In this document: piece by piece, positions 25,371 to 32,938 of the stretch
Numbering within the stretch: the first letter of the stretch is position 1
Layout of the letters: each line of letters starts with the position of its first letter
From: Acidobacteriota bacterium
GTDB lineage: Bacteria; Acidobacteriota; Vicinamibacteria; Vicinamibacterales; Fen-181
Length of the DNA: 64,000 nucleotides
NCBI GenBank assembly: GCA_003170135.1
Contig: PMZR01000119.1
Span: forward strand, 111,663-175,662
Reading direction: 5' to 3'
The notes under the pieces: model-generated
The model's database searches: none
Told to the model about the DNA's origin: nothing
The model's input: only the letters and a program-made list of their open reading frames with translations
Made by a program: the position numbers and the translations under genes

Positions 25371-26228
25371 ATGGACATCGCGAAGATCGGGACTGTCGGC
25401 GTCGTGGGCGCCGGGACCATGGGCAACGGCATTGCGCAGGTGTTCGCGCAGGCAGGACTGGCCGTCCGCGTGCACGACGTGGCAGACGGCGCGCTCGAAC
25501 GGGCGCGCCGTGCGATCGATCGCAGCCTGGCGAAGCTCGTCGAGAAGGGCAAACTGCAAGCGGCCGATCGTGACGCGGTCCTGGGCCGCCTGACGTTTGC
25601 GACCGACCTGGACGCCCTGAAAGACAGCGACTACCTCGTCGAGGCGATTGCCGAAGACGCGGAGGTGAAGCGCGCGCTGTTCCGCCACCTCGATCGACTG
25701 CTTCGGCCCGAGGTGATCATCGCATCGAACACCTCGTCCATCTCGATCACGTTGCTCGGCGCATGCACGTCGCGGCCGGATCGCGTGCTCGGCATGCACT
25801 TCATGAACCCGGTCCCGCTCATGACGCTGGTGGAACTCATCCGCGGCCAGGCGACCTCGGCCGAATCGATGGCGGCGGCGACCGAACTCGCTCGCAAGCT
25901 GGGCAAAACGCCCGTGGAGGCATCCGACTATCCGGGGTTCATCGCCAATCGGATCCTGATGCCGATGATCAACGAAGCGATCTACGCGCTGATGGAAGGC
26001 GTCGGGTCGGCCGAAGCCATCGACACCGTGATGAAGCTCGGGATGAACCACCCGATGGGACCGCTGACGCTGGCCGACTTCATCGGCCTCGACGTGTGTT
26101 TGGCGATCCTCGAGGTGTTGCACGACGGGCTCGGCGATCCGAAGTACCGGCCGTGCCCACTGCTGCGGCGGCTGGTGGCGGCGGGACAACTCGGGCGGAA
26201 GACCGGCCAGGGCTTTTACGCGTATTGA
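25371..26228 (+). CDS. 3-hydroxybutyryl-CoA dehydrogenase family protein
   Basis: An NAD(P)-dependent oxidation/reduction of 3-hydroxyacyl-CoA, serving beta-oxidation or C4 metabolism. 285 residues, the usual length of single-domain Hbd/PaaH/FadB2 enzymes. Rossmann motif '[18 protein letters not shown]' at the N-terminus, the catalytic-region '[10 protein letters not shown]' and '[17 protein letters not shown]' (catalytic His), then '[20 protein letters not shown]' and '[16 protein letters not shown]'. The 3' end overlaps the convergent gene at 26080 by 149 bp. Confidence 0.95.
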   Translation: MDIAKIGTVGVVGAGTMGNGIAQVFAQAGLAVRVHDVADGALERARRAIDRSLAKLVEKGKLQAADRDAVLGRLTFATDLDALKDSDYLVEAIAEDAEVKRALFRHLDRLLRPEVIIASNTSSISITLLGACTSRPDRVLGMHFMNPVPLMTLVELIRGQATSAESMAAATELARKLGKTPVEASDYPGFIANRILMPMINEAIYALMEGVGSAEAIDTVMKLGMNHPMGPLTLADFIGLDVCLAILEVLHDGLGDPKYRPCPLLRRLVAAGQLGRKTGQGFYAY

Positions 26229-26862
26229 CCGCGCGCACCAGCACCTCGGGTTCGGCTATGCGGTACCGGTCCAGGCGCAGCTTCAACGCCCAGGCGAACG
26301 GCAGTGCCAGGATCAACAGCTCGCGGGCGATCGCCTTCGCGTTCGCCACAAGTAGCGCCGGCACGGGAAAGCGGGGGTACGGCCTCAACTCGAGAAACAG
26401 GTTCAGCCCCGAGCGATAGCCATGCGTGGTCATCGGCCACAGGGCCATGATGCCGCCGGCCGCCGAGTCGTCGCGCCCGAGCCAGTCGAGCAGCAGGTGC
26501 GACCCGTACGCCGCCGCGCAAATCGTGGCTATTTTGACGACGGGCACGCGCAGGCGCCATCCGATGAGGGCCGACAACGCCCAGACGATCGCCACGGCGC
26601 CGAGGCTGTGGGAGTAGGTGCGGTGCGTGTGGAAGAAGTTGTCGAAGTCGGGTGAGACGGCCAGGACCGCGCAGGCTACCGTCAGCGGCGACAGGCAGGC
26701 GAGCCACCGATCTAACGACCGGCGGGCCCGCGACGGCGGGGATCGGCGCTCCCCCGCTGATGGGGACTGGCGGTCCGACACCGATGCGGAATGGCGATCC
26801 CAGAGTTCTGCGATCCACGCGGTCATCGCGCCGGCCATCGCGTGGCCGAGGGGGCTCGGCAT
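26080..26862 (-). CDS. Membrane-bound metal-dependent hydrolase (YdjM/DUF457 family)
   Basis: 260 residues with several transmembrane helices. The start '[18 protein letters not shown]', the central '[19 protein letters not shown]' and '[12 protein letters not shown]' supply the conserved His/Asp residues of the YdjM-like family (inner membrane, proposed metal-dependent hydrolase). The recognisable part ends near '[20 protein letters not shown]'. The last 50 or so residues are Arg/Ala/Pro-rich and overlap the convergent hydroxyacyl-CoA dehydrogenase by 149 bp, which looks like a lost stop and read-on tail. Confidence 0.8.
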   Translation of the reverse strand: MPSPLGHAMAGAMTAWIAELWDRHSASVSDRQSPSAGERRSPPSRARRSLDRWLACLSPLTVACAVLAVSPDFDNFFHTHRTYSHSLGAVAIVWALSALIGWRLRVPVVKIATICAAAYGSHLLLDWLGRDDSAAGGIMALWPMTTHGYRSGLNLFLELRPYPRFPVPALLVANAKAIARELLILALPFAWALKLRLDRYRIAEPEVLVRAVNTRKSPGRSSARVVPPPPAAAAVGTAGTSDRRARRATPRGSPNTRRGR

Positions 26863-26901
26863 ACTCCTCGGGCTAGCAAAGTGCGATCCGCCCCCAACTC
26901 G

Positions 26902-27675
26902 CTACTTCAAGATCTTGATCCCCACCACCCGTGGCAGCCACCGGCTGCCGTATTCGAGGGTCACCTCATAGCGTGGAAGGCGACGCAGAGGTGCGGGCAG
27001 AGGCAGTTGCCCGACGTCCTTCCCCACCGCCGCGACGATGGTCCCCTGCATGTCCTGCGGCACGTAGACCTGGCTCGGATCGATCCAGAGAACCTGTCCC
27101 TGCACCCGTGCCGGTCGGTTCGCGTTGGCGCGAACAACGGTCGGACGCACCGTGCCCGCGGTAATCAGGTACCGATGCCGGTCCGTGTATCTGGCCCGCA
27201 GCAGGCGCGGATCGGTGCCGGCATCGATCGGTCTGAGACGTGGAGCGAACTCCGCCGGCGCCTTGTCCACGGCCCGCCCGCCCATCGAGGATTGGGGTGG
27301 CTGCGGCGCGTCCGCCTGCCCGCTCACGGGGATGCCGCCCGGGTCATAGTCGAACACCACGTAGGCGCTCCGAGGCAGGACCCGCGGAGTCGAGTAGTCA
27401 TCGGGCGCGTCGGCGGCGTCGGGCGACGTCGAGCAGTCGAACCCGAGCGAGGCGAGCTTCGCCCGATCGAACCAGGGCATCACGGTATTGCGGTCCCACT
27501 GGAGCGTCAGCGTCATGCCCGTGGTGTCGGTCCCCAGGTTCGTCACGCGCAGCTCCCGCTCGGTCAGCTGCAACGTGGCATCCGGCGCACCGCTGTTGCC
27601 CACGACGAGGTAAAGCGCCGCGGTGTTGGCCAGCAGGACAACGGCGATCATCCTCCAGAGCGGAAATTTCAGCAT
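26902..27675 (-). CDS. DUF4824-like (GDYXXLXY-type) membrane-anchored protein
   Basis: 257 residues with an N-terminal signal anchor ('LWRMIAVVLLANTAALYLVVG') and a beta-rich exported domain containing 'LTERELRVTNLGTDTTGMTLTL', 'RARYTDRHRYLITAGTVRP' and 'VYVPQDMQGTIVAAVG', ending 'LEYGSRWLPRVVGIKIL'. The last segments match the DUF4824 family (recalled), whose genes sit beside DUF2157 membrane proteins. The start overlaps the DUF2157 stop by 7 nt, implying coupling. The function is unknown. Confidence 0.75.
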   Translation of the reverse strand: MLKFPLWRMIAVVLLANTAALYLVVGNSGAPDATLQLTERELRVTNLGTDTTGMTLTLQWDRNTVMPWFDRAKLASLGFDCSTSPDAADAPDDYSTPRVLPRSAYVVFDYDPGGIPVSGQADAPQPPQSSMGGRAVDKAPAEFAPRLRPIDAGTDPRLLRARYTDRHRYLITAGTVRPTVVRANANRPARVQGQVLWIDPSQVYVPQDMQGTIVAAVGKDVGQLPLPAPLRRLPRYEVTLEYGSRWLPRVVGIKILK

Positions 27676-28751
27676 GCCATCACCCGCCCGCGCAGGCGGT
27701 GCAGCACCGCCAGCAATCCGATCGCGACGCCGGCGATCAGCAGGAAGAACAGGTATCGCGGCATCCAATCCCAGCACCAGTTGAACAACTTCAGGCAGAG
27801 GAACAGCACCAGGAACACGCCACCGACGTTCATCGTTTCCGGCCACTGGCGCCGGATGGCGATCCAGACCACCCCGCACCCGAGGACGAAGCCGACCACG
27901 TCGTACATGCGGCGCGCGGCCGTCGGCGACAGCGGCAGGTAACTCATCGCGCCCCACTGGCACAGGAAGAAGATCGGCAGCAGCACCGCGATCCAGCCGA
28001 CAAGACGGTACACGTAGCTGAAATCCTCCTCGCCGCGCCGCGCGTGCACGACACCGGCAAAGAGCGCGAGCGCCCCCGCGATCATCACGTTCTCCGGCCG
28101 CATGATCGCCGCAGGCCAGTAAGCGCCCCTCAGCGCCGTCAGGGTCGCGCCGATCCAGATGCCGGCGCAGATGATGCCGACGAGCAGCATCAGCTGCAGC
28201 CGGTAGCCATAGGCCAGCAGGAAGGCGAACACGCCCCACGCGAGAAAGGCGCCCGGCGATGCCGGCAGGTTGAAGATGCTGCCGAGCATGCCGAGGTCGA
28301 GGACGAAGCTCGCAAAGGCGACCAGCGCGACGAGCGACGCGAAGTACAGGGTCTTCTCACGCCGCGCCGCCACTTCGACGCCAAGACCGGCCACGATCGG
28401 CGCGGCGACGAGCAGCGCGATTTGCACCGGCACCGACAGCAGTCCCCAGAAACGGTAGAAGAAGAGGAACACCGCGGCGCTGAGCGCGACAGCGCCCAGC
28501 AGCGACGCCACGCGCATGCCGAGCGACATCTGCTTCTCGGTGTCGCTGCGATCGACATCGAAGCGCCGGGCGAGCACGGCGAGCAGTTCGTCGTGATGGC
28601 GCCGGATGGCGTCGGCGCGATCGGAGGGAAGCGCGAGGACGCCTTCCTCTTCCAGCCGCGCGAGCTCGGCGCGAAACGCCCGCACCTCGTCCACCCGCTT
28701 CTGGGCCTGTTCGCGCGTCGCGGGCGCACCGCGGTCAGCCGTCGCTTTCAT
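27669..28751 (-). CDS. DUF2157 integral membrane protein
   Basis: About 360 residues: an N-terminal cytoplasmic helical part (approx. 1-85, 'VLALPSDRADAIRRHHDELLAVLARRF') followed by about ten transmembrane helices ('VALSAAVFLFFYRFWGLL', 'GFVLGCGVVWIAIRRQW', 'WMPRYLFFLLIAGVAIGLLAVL'). The layout is that of DUF2157. The ATG at 28751 is preferred to one 11 codons upstream, which would add a non-conserved basic leader. It forms a two-gene unit with the DUF4824-like gene. The function is not established. Confidence 0.8.
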   Translation of the reverse strand: MKATADRGAPATREQAQKRVDEVRAFRAELARLEEEGVLALPSDRADAIRRHHDELLAVLARRFDVDRSDTEKQMSLGMRVASLLGAVALSAAVFLFFYRFWGLLSVPVQIALLVAAPIVAGLGVEVAARREKTLYFASLVALVAFASFVLDLGMLGSIFNLPASPGAFLAWGVFAFLLAYGYRLQLMLLVGIICAGIWIGATLTALRGAYWPAAIMRPENVMIAGALALFAGVVHARRGEEDFSYVYRLVGWIAVLLPIFFLCQWGAMSYLPLSPTAARRMYDVVGFVLGCGVVWIAIRRQWPETMNVGGVFLVLFLCLKLFNWCWDWMPRYLFFLLIAGVAIGLLAVLHRLRGRVMAC

Positions 28752-28929
28752 GCCGGATATCCTAAACCGGCGTGAAGCCGGCAATTGGACTTTCTGCGGC
28801 GCCGCTTCGGGCTTCAGGTGGCAGATTCGGCCCGGTTCGGCCGGCCGCCGGCCGATGGGCGAAAGTCTGATGGCCAGCTAAGTTATTGAAATCACAAGGC
28901 AAACAGGTTGTCGCTGGCGCGATCTTCGC

Positions 28930-28959
28930 TTGACTTTGGGGACGGCACGCCACTAGAAT
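28930..28959 (+). promoter_or_regulatory. Sigma-70-type promoter upstream of recA
   Basis: TTGACT (28930-28935) and TAGAAT (28954-28959) are separated by 18 nt, about 105 bp before the recA start. This is the best vegetative promoter match in the window. No LexA-type operator was recognised near it by eye. The rest of 28752-29064 holds a small GC hairpin just after 28765 and the heptad array at 28998-29047. Confidence 0.6.
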
Positions 28960-28997
28960 GCAAGTCCGCGTGTCGTCCTCGGCCGGCGCCGTCGCCG

Positions 28998-29047
28998 AGC
29001 ACTTGGCACCGGCGCTTAGCACCAAGCACTCAGCACTTAGCAGCACC
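28998..29047. repeat. Heptad array AGCACTT/AGCACCA in the recA leader
   Basis: 7-nt words AGCACTT, AGCACCA, AGCACTC, AGCACTT, with one 13-nt interruption, end 18 bp before the recA start and lie downstream of its predicted promoter, so they would be in the 5' untranslated RNA. The words are related to those at 13078-13221 (TAGCACA, GAGCACA). Confidence 0.65.
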
Positions 29048-29064
29048 ACCCACAGGAGCCATCC

Positions 29065-30090
29065 ATGCCGTCCGACGATCGGAACGAACGCTCGAAAGCC
29101 CTGGACGTGGCCGTCAGCCAGATCGAGAAGCAGTTCGGCAAGGGGTCGATCATGCGCCTCGGTCAAAAGGGCGCCATCGCCCCGGTCGATTTCATCCCCA
29201 CCGGCGCCATCAGCCTCGACTACGCCCTCGGCATCGGCGGCGTGCCTCGCGGGCGCGTGGTCGAGATCTACGGGCCGGAGGCATCGGGCAAGACGACGCT
29301 GGCCCTGCAGGTGATCGCGCAAGCCCAGAAACTCGGCGGGATGGCGGCCTTCGTGGACGCGGAACATGCTCTGGACGCGACCTACGCGAGAAAGCTGGGC
29401 GTCGATCTCGACAACCTGCTGGTCTCACAGCCGGACAACGGCGAGCAGGCGCTCGAGATCGTCGAGGTGCTCGTGCGGTCCGGCGGCGTGGACGTTGTCG
29501 TCGTCGACTCGGTGGCGGCGCTCGTGCCCAAGGCCGAAATCGAGGGCGAGATGGGCGAGGCGCAGATGGGACTGCAGGCCCGGCTGATGTCCCAGGCCCT
29601 GCGCAAGCTCACCGGCGTTGTCTCGAAGTCGCGCACGTGCCTGGTGTTCATCAACCAGCTGCGCGAGAAGATCGGCGTCATGTTCGGCAACCCGGAAACG
29701 ACGACCGGTGGCCGGGCGCTGAAGTTCTACGCGTCGGTGCGCATGGACATCCGCCGCATCGCAAGCATCAAGGACGGCGACCAGGTGATTGGCGGACGCA
29801 CGCGCGTCAAGGTGGTGAAGAACAAGGTGGCGTCGCCATTCCGGGAGGCCGAGTTCGACATCATCTACGGCGAGGGCATCTCGAAGGAAGGCGACCTGCT
29901 CGACCTGGCGGTCGAACGGAAGATCGTCGAGAAGAGCGGCACCTGGTTCGCCTACAACGGCGAACGGCTCGGCCAGGGCCGCGAGAACGCCAAGCAGTTC
30001 ATGCGCGACAACGCGGAGATGACCCGGAGCATCGAGGAGCGCGTCCGCAAGGACCTCGGCTTGTTGCGGGACGCCCCCGAAGCGGTGTGA
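29065..30090 (+). CDS. recA: Recombinase RecA
   Basis: The ATP-dependent strand-exchange protein of homologous recombination and SOS induction. 341 residues, full length. Walker A '[19 protein letters not shown]' (approx. 72-90), '[21 protein letters not shown]' (Walker B and loop start), L1/L2 region '[19 protein letters not shown]' and '[17 protein letters not shown]', and C-terminal '[17 protein letters not shown]'. RBS 'ACAGGAG' precedes the ATG by 9 nt. It is followed by a small heptad array and a PAP2 phosphatase, which are probably separate functions. Confidence 0.98.
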   Translation: MPSDDRNERSKALDVAVSQIEKQFGKGSIMRLGQKGAIAPVDFIPTGAISLDYALGIGGVPRGRVVEIYGPEASGKTTLALQVIAQAQKLGGMAAFVDAEHALDATYARKLGVDLDNLLVSQPDNGEQALEIVEVLVRSGGVDVVVVDSVAALVPKAEIEGEMGEAQMGLQARLMSQALRKLTGVVSKSRTCLVFINQLREKIGVMFGNPETTTGGRALKFYASVRMDIRRIASIKDGDQVIGGRTRVKVVKNKVASPFREAEFDIIYGEGISKEGDLLDLAVERKIVEKSGTWFAYNGERLGQGRENAKQFMRDNAEMTRSIEERVRKDLGLLRDAPEAV

Positions 30091-30102
30091 CCGAGGACGT
30101 TC

Positions 30103-30134
30103 ACAGTCGACAGTCAACCGTTAACCGTCGACCG
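30103..30134. repeat. Heptad array ACAGTCG/ACAGTCA/ACCGTTA/ACCGTCG
   Basis: Four 7-nt words, each with an A-C-x-G-T core, lie in the 54-bp gap between recA and the PAP2 gene. They are the same word family as the larger array at 62985-63084 (GACAGTC, CCGTTGA). Confidence 0.55.
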
Positions 30135-30144
30135 CCCCGTCAAA

Positions 30145-30624
30145 ATGTCTCACCCACTCGACGCCGTGATGCTCGCGCTCAGTACCGTCGGACGGGCCGG
30201 CATTGTCTGGGCGGCCATCGCGGTCGTCGGCCTCGCGCTTCGCCGTGTCAGGCCGATGGCTGCCTGGCAAGTGCTGCTGGCCCTGCTGCTGGCCCTGCTG
30301 GTCGGCGGAGGCATTCTGAAGCCGCTGATACACAGCCCCAGGCCATACACGGTTGATCCGCACGCGCGTGTCATCGGCGCGCGGCCCGGCGACTACTCGT
30401 TTCCGTCCGGCCACGCGGCGACGTCGTTCGCCGCGGCGGTGGCGCTGGCGCGCGCCTGGCCGGGCGGCCGCGTCGCGTGGTTCGTGCTCGCCGCCCTCAT
30501 CGCCCTGTCGCGCGTGTATCTCGGCGTGCACTTCCCAATCGACGTGGCTGGCGGCATCCTCATCGGTCTCGCCTGCGGCTACTTCGTCGTCAGCCGGACG
30601 AAGTGGTCCCGGCCGCCGGCCTGA
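30145..30624 (+). CDS. PAP2-family membrane phosphatase
   Basis: A lipid-phosphate phosphatase-like membrane protein of 159 residues. The three catalytic motifs are in order: K-x6-R-P ('KPLIHSPRPYTV', approx. 58-69), P-S-G-H ('YSFPSGHAATSF') and S-R-x5-H-x3-D ('SRVYLGVHFPIDVAGG'). About five transmembrane helices. Likely substrates are undecaprenyl-pyrophosphate or phosphatidate at the outer face of the inner membrane, but this is not decidable here. No strong RBS is seen before the ATG. Confidence 0.9.
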   Translation: MSHPLDAVMLALSTVGRAGIVWAAIAVVGLALRRVRPMAAWQVLLALLLALLVGGGILKPLIHSPRPYTVDPHARVIGARPGDYSFPSGHAATSFAAAVALARAWPGGRVAWFVLAALIALSRVYLGVHFPIDVAGGILIGLACGYFVVSRTKWSRPPA

Positions 30625-30668
30625 GCGACCCGCTCTCCCGGCTCACCCACCGGTTCTGAGGCGCCGCG

Positions 30669-31055
30669 CTACATCCGCAGGCGCAGGTCCACCCGCACGG
30701 CCGCTTCCTTGTCGACCTCGACGACCTGCTTCGCGCTCTTGAAGCCCTCTGCCGACGCCGACACGACGTAGCGTCCCAGGGGGATGCGGTCGAACGTGAA
30801 GCGGCCGGCGGTATCCGTCCTCACGCTCCGGCGCGCCGGTCCCGACAACCTCACGCTGGCATCCGCGAGGATCGCACCGTGGTCGTCGGTCACCTGGCCC
30901 GCCACCGTGGCAGGACCGGCCGGCCCGCTGTTATGCGACGCCAACGGCAGGCTCGCGCAGCCCGACGCGAAGGTCACCAGGGCGGCGCACATCAGCATCA
31001 GCACGACGAGGCGATGTGGCGTGCGAGTGGAAGAGCGTTGCAGCGGGACGTTCAT
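30669..31055 (-). CDS. Lipoprotein with carboxypeptidase-regulatory-like domain
   Basis: 128 residues. The RBS AAGGAGGT is placed ideally before the ATG. The signal peptide ends in a lipobox 'TFASGC' (Cys near residue 33). The mature part is a single CarboxypepD_reg-like beta domain: 'VAGQVTDDHGAILADASVRLSG', 'RTDTAGRFTFDRIPLGRYVV' and 'FKSAKQVVEVDKEAAVRVDL'. Such single domains bind or scaffold at the cell surface. It is divergent from the Sel1 lipoprotein at 31263. Confidence 0.85.
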   Translation of the reverse strand: MNVPLQRSSTRTPHRLVVLMLMCAALVTFASGCASLPLASHNSGPAGPATVAGQVTDDHGAILADASVRLSGPARRSVRTDTAGRFTFDRIPLGRYVVSASAEGFKSAKQVVEVDKEAAVRVDLRLRM

Positions 31056-31262
31056 GCGACCTCCTTACCTGTGAGGCGGCCGGACGTGTCCGGCGTGATG
31101 CGGTCGATCCGTTCGTGTCAGGGGGCTGGCGGCCGGGAAGAGACCACTTTATATATCACATCATCTCCGGATGCGATCTCAGCCGGATCTCCCCGCCGGG
31201 TCTGGACAGAAACGGGCGACTGAGGCAAGCTCGACAGTGCCGGCGCTGCGGGAAAGGGGGAC

Positions 31263-31994
31263 ATGATGTCGAAGATCGCCGCCTTCCGCATTCCGCTCGT
31301 TCTGGCGCTCGCCGCCGCCCTGGCCGGCGCCTGCGGCGAGGCTTCGCGCCTGCGGGCCCGCTGCGTTGGAGGCAACGTCGCGGTCTGCATCCAGTTGGGA
31401 GACATGTACGCGACGGGCACCCGGGTGCCTCGCGACATGGGCCGGGCCGCCGAGATGTACCAACAGGCCTGTGACCATGGCGCCATGGAGGTGTGCAACA
31501 CGCTCGGCGAGATCTACGAACGAAGCCAGGGCCTCGAAGGTGGCGTGGTGCGCGCCGAAGAGCTCTTCCGGCTTGCCTGCGGCGGCGGCAGTGCGCCCGG
31601 GTGCCTGAATCTCGGCCTCGCGCTCGCGGCGCAGGACGACAAGAAGGGCGCGGCGGCGCTGTTCGAGCGCGCCTGCACCGCAGGCTGGACGCCGGGCTGC
31701 CATCACCTGGCGCTCGCCCTGGACCACGGGGATGGCGTGCTGCCGGATCTGAAGCGGGCCGTGGCGCTCTACGACGAGGCGTGCGCCAACAAGTTCGTCG
31801 ATTCCTGCCTCGCCGCCGGCGCCCTGTTCGTCGCCGGCGACCGCGTGGACCGCGACCTTGGGCGCGCCGGCCGTTATTATGGCACCGCGTTGAAGCTCTT
31901 TGACGAGAGCTGCCAGGCCGGTCACGACCACGATTGCCAGGAGCGCAACACGCTGCGCACGCGCGTCGCGATCGTCATGGCGTCGGCGCAGTGA
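31263..31994 (+). CDS. Sel1-repeat lipoprotein, cysteine-containing
   Basis: 243 residues with a lipoprotein signal ('LVLALAAALAGACGE', Cys near residue 22) followed by about five Sel1-like/TPR-related repeats of 35-40 residues. Each has the A-x2-L-G-x2-Y pattern ('CIQLGDMYATG', 'VCNTLGEIYERS', 'CLNLGLALAAQ', 'CHHLALALDHG', 'CLAAGALFVAG') with a Cys at the repeat start. This resembles Hcp-type cysteine-rich Sel1 proteins with disulfide-linked helices. Probably a periplasmic protein-interaction scaffold. RBS 'GAAAGGGGG' precedes tandem ATGs at 31263/31266. Confidence 0.88.
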   Translation: MMSKIAAFRIPLVLALAAALAGACGEASRLRARCVGGNVAVCIQLGDMYATGTRVPRDMGRAAEMYQQACDHGAMEVCNTLGEIYERSQGLEGGVVRAEELFRLACGGGSAPGCLNLGLALAAQDDKKGAAALFERACTAGWTPGCHHLALALDHGDGVLPDLKRAVALYDEACANKFVDSCLAAGALFVAGDRVDRDLGRAGRYYGTALKLFDESCQAGHDHDCQERNTLRTRVAIVMASAQ

Positions 31995-32062
31995 GCACGC
32001 CCGCCATCCGTGATGGACACGCAACGAGGCATCGCGCGAGCGCGTTTTCCGTTGCGGGCAAC

Positions 32063-32093
32063 TTGCCAGCCGGCCCGCCGGCCGTGCTATATT
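32063..32093 (+). promoter_or_regulatory. Candidate promoter of tRNA-Phe
   Basis: TTGCCA (32063-32068) and TATATT (32088-32093) are spaced 19 nt, ending 28 bp before the tRNA. The -10 is good and the spacing is long. A GCCGGC-rich stretch lies between the boxes. Confidence 0.45.
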
Positions 32094-32121
32094 GAGGGTT
32101 CTTCTGCGCGCCCGCCTGTGT

Positions 32122-32197
32122 GGCCAGGTAGCTCAGTTGGTAGAGCACTCGGCTGAAAACCGGGGTGTCCCCAGTTCAACTCTGGGCCTGGCCACCA
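32122..32197 (+). tRNA. tRNA-Phe (GAA)
   Basis: A 76-nt cloverleaf with encoded CCA. Acceptor GGCCAGG pairs with CCTGGCC (discriminator A), D-stem GCTC/GAGC, anticodon stem CTCGG/CCGGG with loop C-T-G-A-A-A-A (anticodon GAA, Phe), five-base variable loop, T-stem CCCAG/CTGGG with loop TTCAACT. All stems are intact. It lies alone between the Sel1 lipoprotein and a repeat cluster that begins at its CCA end. Confidence 0.97.
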
Positions 32198-32235
32198 ACC
32201 TTCGCTCACTTCCACGGGAACCGAGCTACGGTTGG
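32195..32235. repeat. Inverted repeat starting at the tRNA-Phe 3' end
   Basis: CCAACCTTCGCTC (32195-32207), whose first three bases are the tRNA's last C-C-A, is inverted at 32223-32235 (GAGCTACGGTTGG) with two mismatches and a 15-nt loop. It could act as the tRNA terminator or a processing hairpin. There is no T-tract. Confidence 0.6.
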
Positions 32236-32350
32236 CAAGCCAACCTTCCAGCGATGCGTACGCCAAATCAGTTGGCAAGCCAACCTTCGCGCGACGCGTA
32301 CGCCAAATCAGTTGGCAAGCCAACCTTCCAGCGAGGTGTGCGCGCGATCC
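32231..32350. repeat. Three tandem 40-bp repeats, each with a 14-nt palindrome
   Basis: Units start at 32231, 32271 and 32311. Each begins with the palindrome GTTGGCAAGCCAAC and continues CTTC...GCG...CGTACGCCAAATCA. The first two are nearly identical, and the third is diverged in its second half. There are no spacers. The words CCAACCTTC and GTTGG are shared with the inverted repeat at the tRNA end. The stretch 32351-32497 after it holds no gene that could be supported. Confidence 0.85.
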
Positions 32351-32497
32351 GGCGAAGGTTGTCCACCGTAGCCCGTTGAGCGCAGAGGCTGCAGGGCGAA
32401 GGTGGACGTCCCGGCGCCCGCGCGGCTCGGTGCCCGAGTATCGTACGTGGCACGGCGGCGCTGCGGGACGTTGGCAGCGGCGCCGGTCAGCGCGACG

Positions 32498-32755
32498 TTA
32501 CGCCGAGGGAGGCAACGCGCGGCGCCGCAGGCGGCCGCCAACGAACTGGCCGGTGAAGAATGCGCCGATGAGCACGGGAAAGGTGATGAGGTGCCAGCCA
32601 AGGCCCGAGAGCAGCCGCACCGCAATCACCAGCGGCACGGGCGCGTGGACCGCCACGATCCATCGAGCTGAAAATTTCGCGACGCCCGCACGCCAGAACC
32701 CGAACGGCAGGTTCAGCGCCACGACGATCGCGGCGGCAATGAAGAGGCGGAACAT
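32498..32755 (-). CDS. Small membrane protein, unknown
   Basis: About 85 residues with three hydrophobic segments ('LFIAAAIVVALNLPFGFW', 'VPLVIAVRLLSGLGWHLI', 'FPVLIGAFFTGQFVGG') and an Arg-rich tail. The start at 32755 is chosen because the residues further upstream translate the heptad repeat (T-H-Y-P-L-P) and are not conserved-looking. Divergent from the FAD oxidoreductase at 32939. No family was recognised, and the gene's reality is supported mainly by the hydrophobic pattern and codon usage. Confidence 0.6.
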   Translation of the reverse strand: MFRLFIAAAIVVALNLPFGFWRAGVAKFSARWIVAVHAPVPLVIAVRLLSGLGWHLITFPVLIGAFFTGQFVGGRLRRRALPPSA

Positions 32756-32783
32756 GTGCGGGGTATTGTCGCACAGGCTGAGA

Positions 32784-32827
32784 GTTGGTAGTGGATAGTG
32801 GGTAGTGGGTAGTGGGTAGTGGATGGT
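32784..32827. repeat. Heptad array GTGGGTA/GTGGATA in a divergent promoter region
   Basis: Six consecutive 7-nt words (GTTGGTA, GTGGATA, GTGGGTA three times, GTGGATG). They share words with 16405-16490. The array lies within the 183-bp divergent gap between 32755 and 32939, together with the unrelated array at 32901. Confidence 0.75.
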
Positions 32828-32900
32828 CCGTCGTTGGTAGTCGACGGGTGCGCCGGTCTGCCGCGCCAATCTGTGCTACCTTTCGGGCGGCATGACCGCC

Positions 32901-32930
32901 CACATTCCACATTCCATATTCCACATTCCC
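32901..32930. repeat. Heptad array CACATTC/CATATTC before the FAD oxidoreductase
   Basis: Four 7-nt words (CACATTC, CACATTC, CATATTC, CACATTC) end 8 bp before the ATG at 32939, where the ribosome-binding site would be expected. Related words occur inverted at 1671-1698. Confidence 0.75.
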
Positions 32931-32938
32931 CTCCCGAC

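Noticed and set aside
28752..29064. LexA operator upstream of recA
   Set aside because: No convincing palindromic LexA-type site could be found by eye near the promoter. The lineage-specific consensus is unknown, so absence is not proven.
32231..32350. Three regularly spaced repeats resembling a CRISPR array
   Set aside because: The 40-bp units abut with no unique spacers, and no cas genes are present; each unit is itself palindromic.
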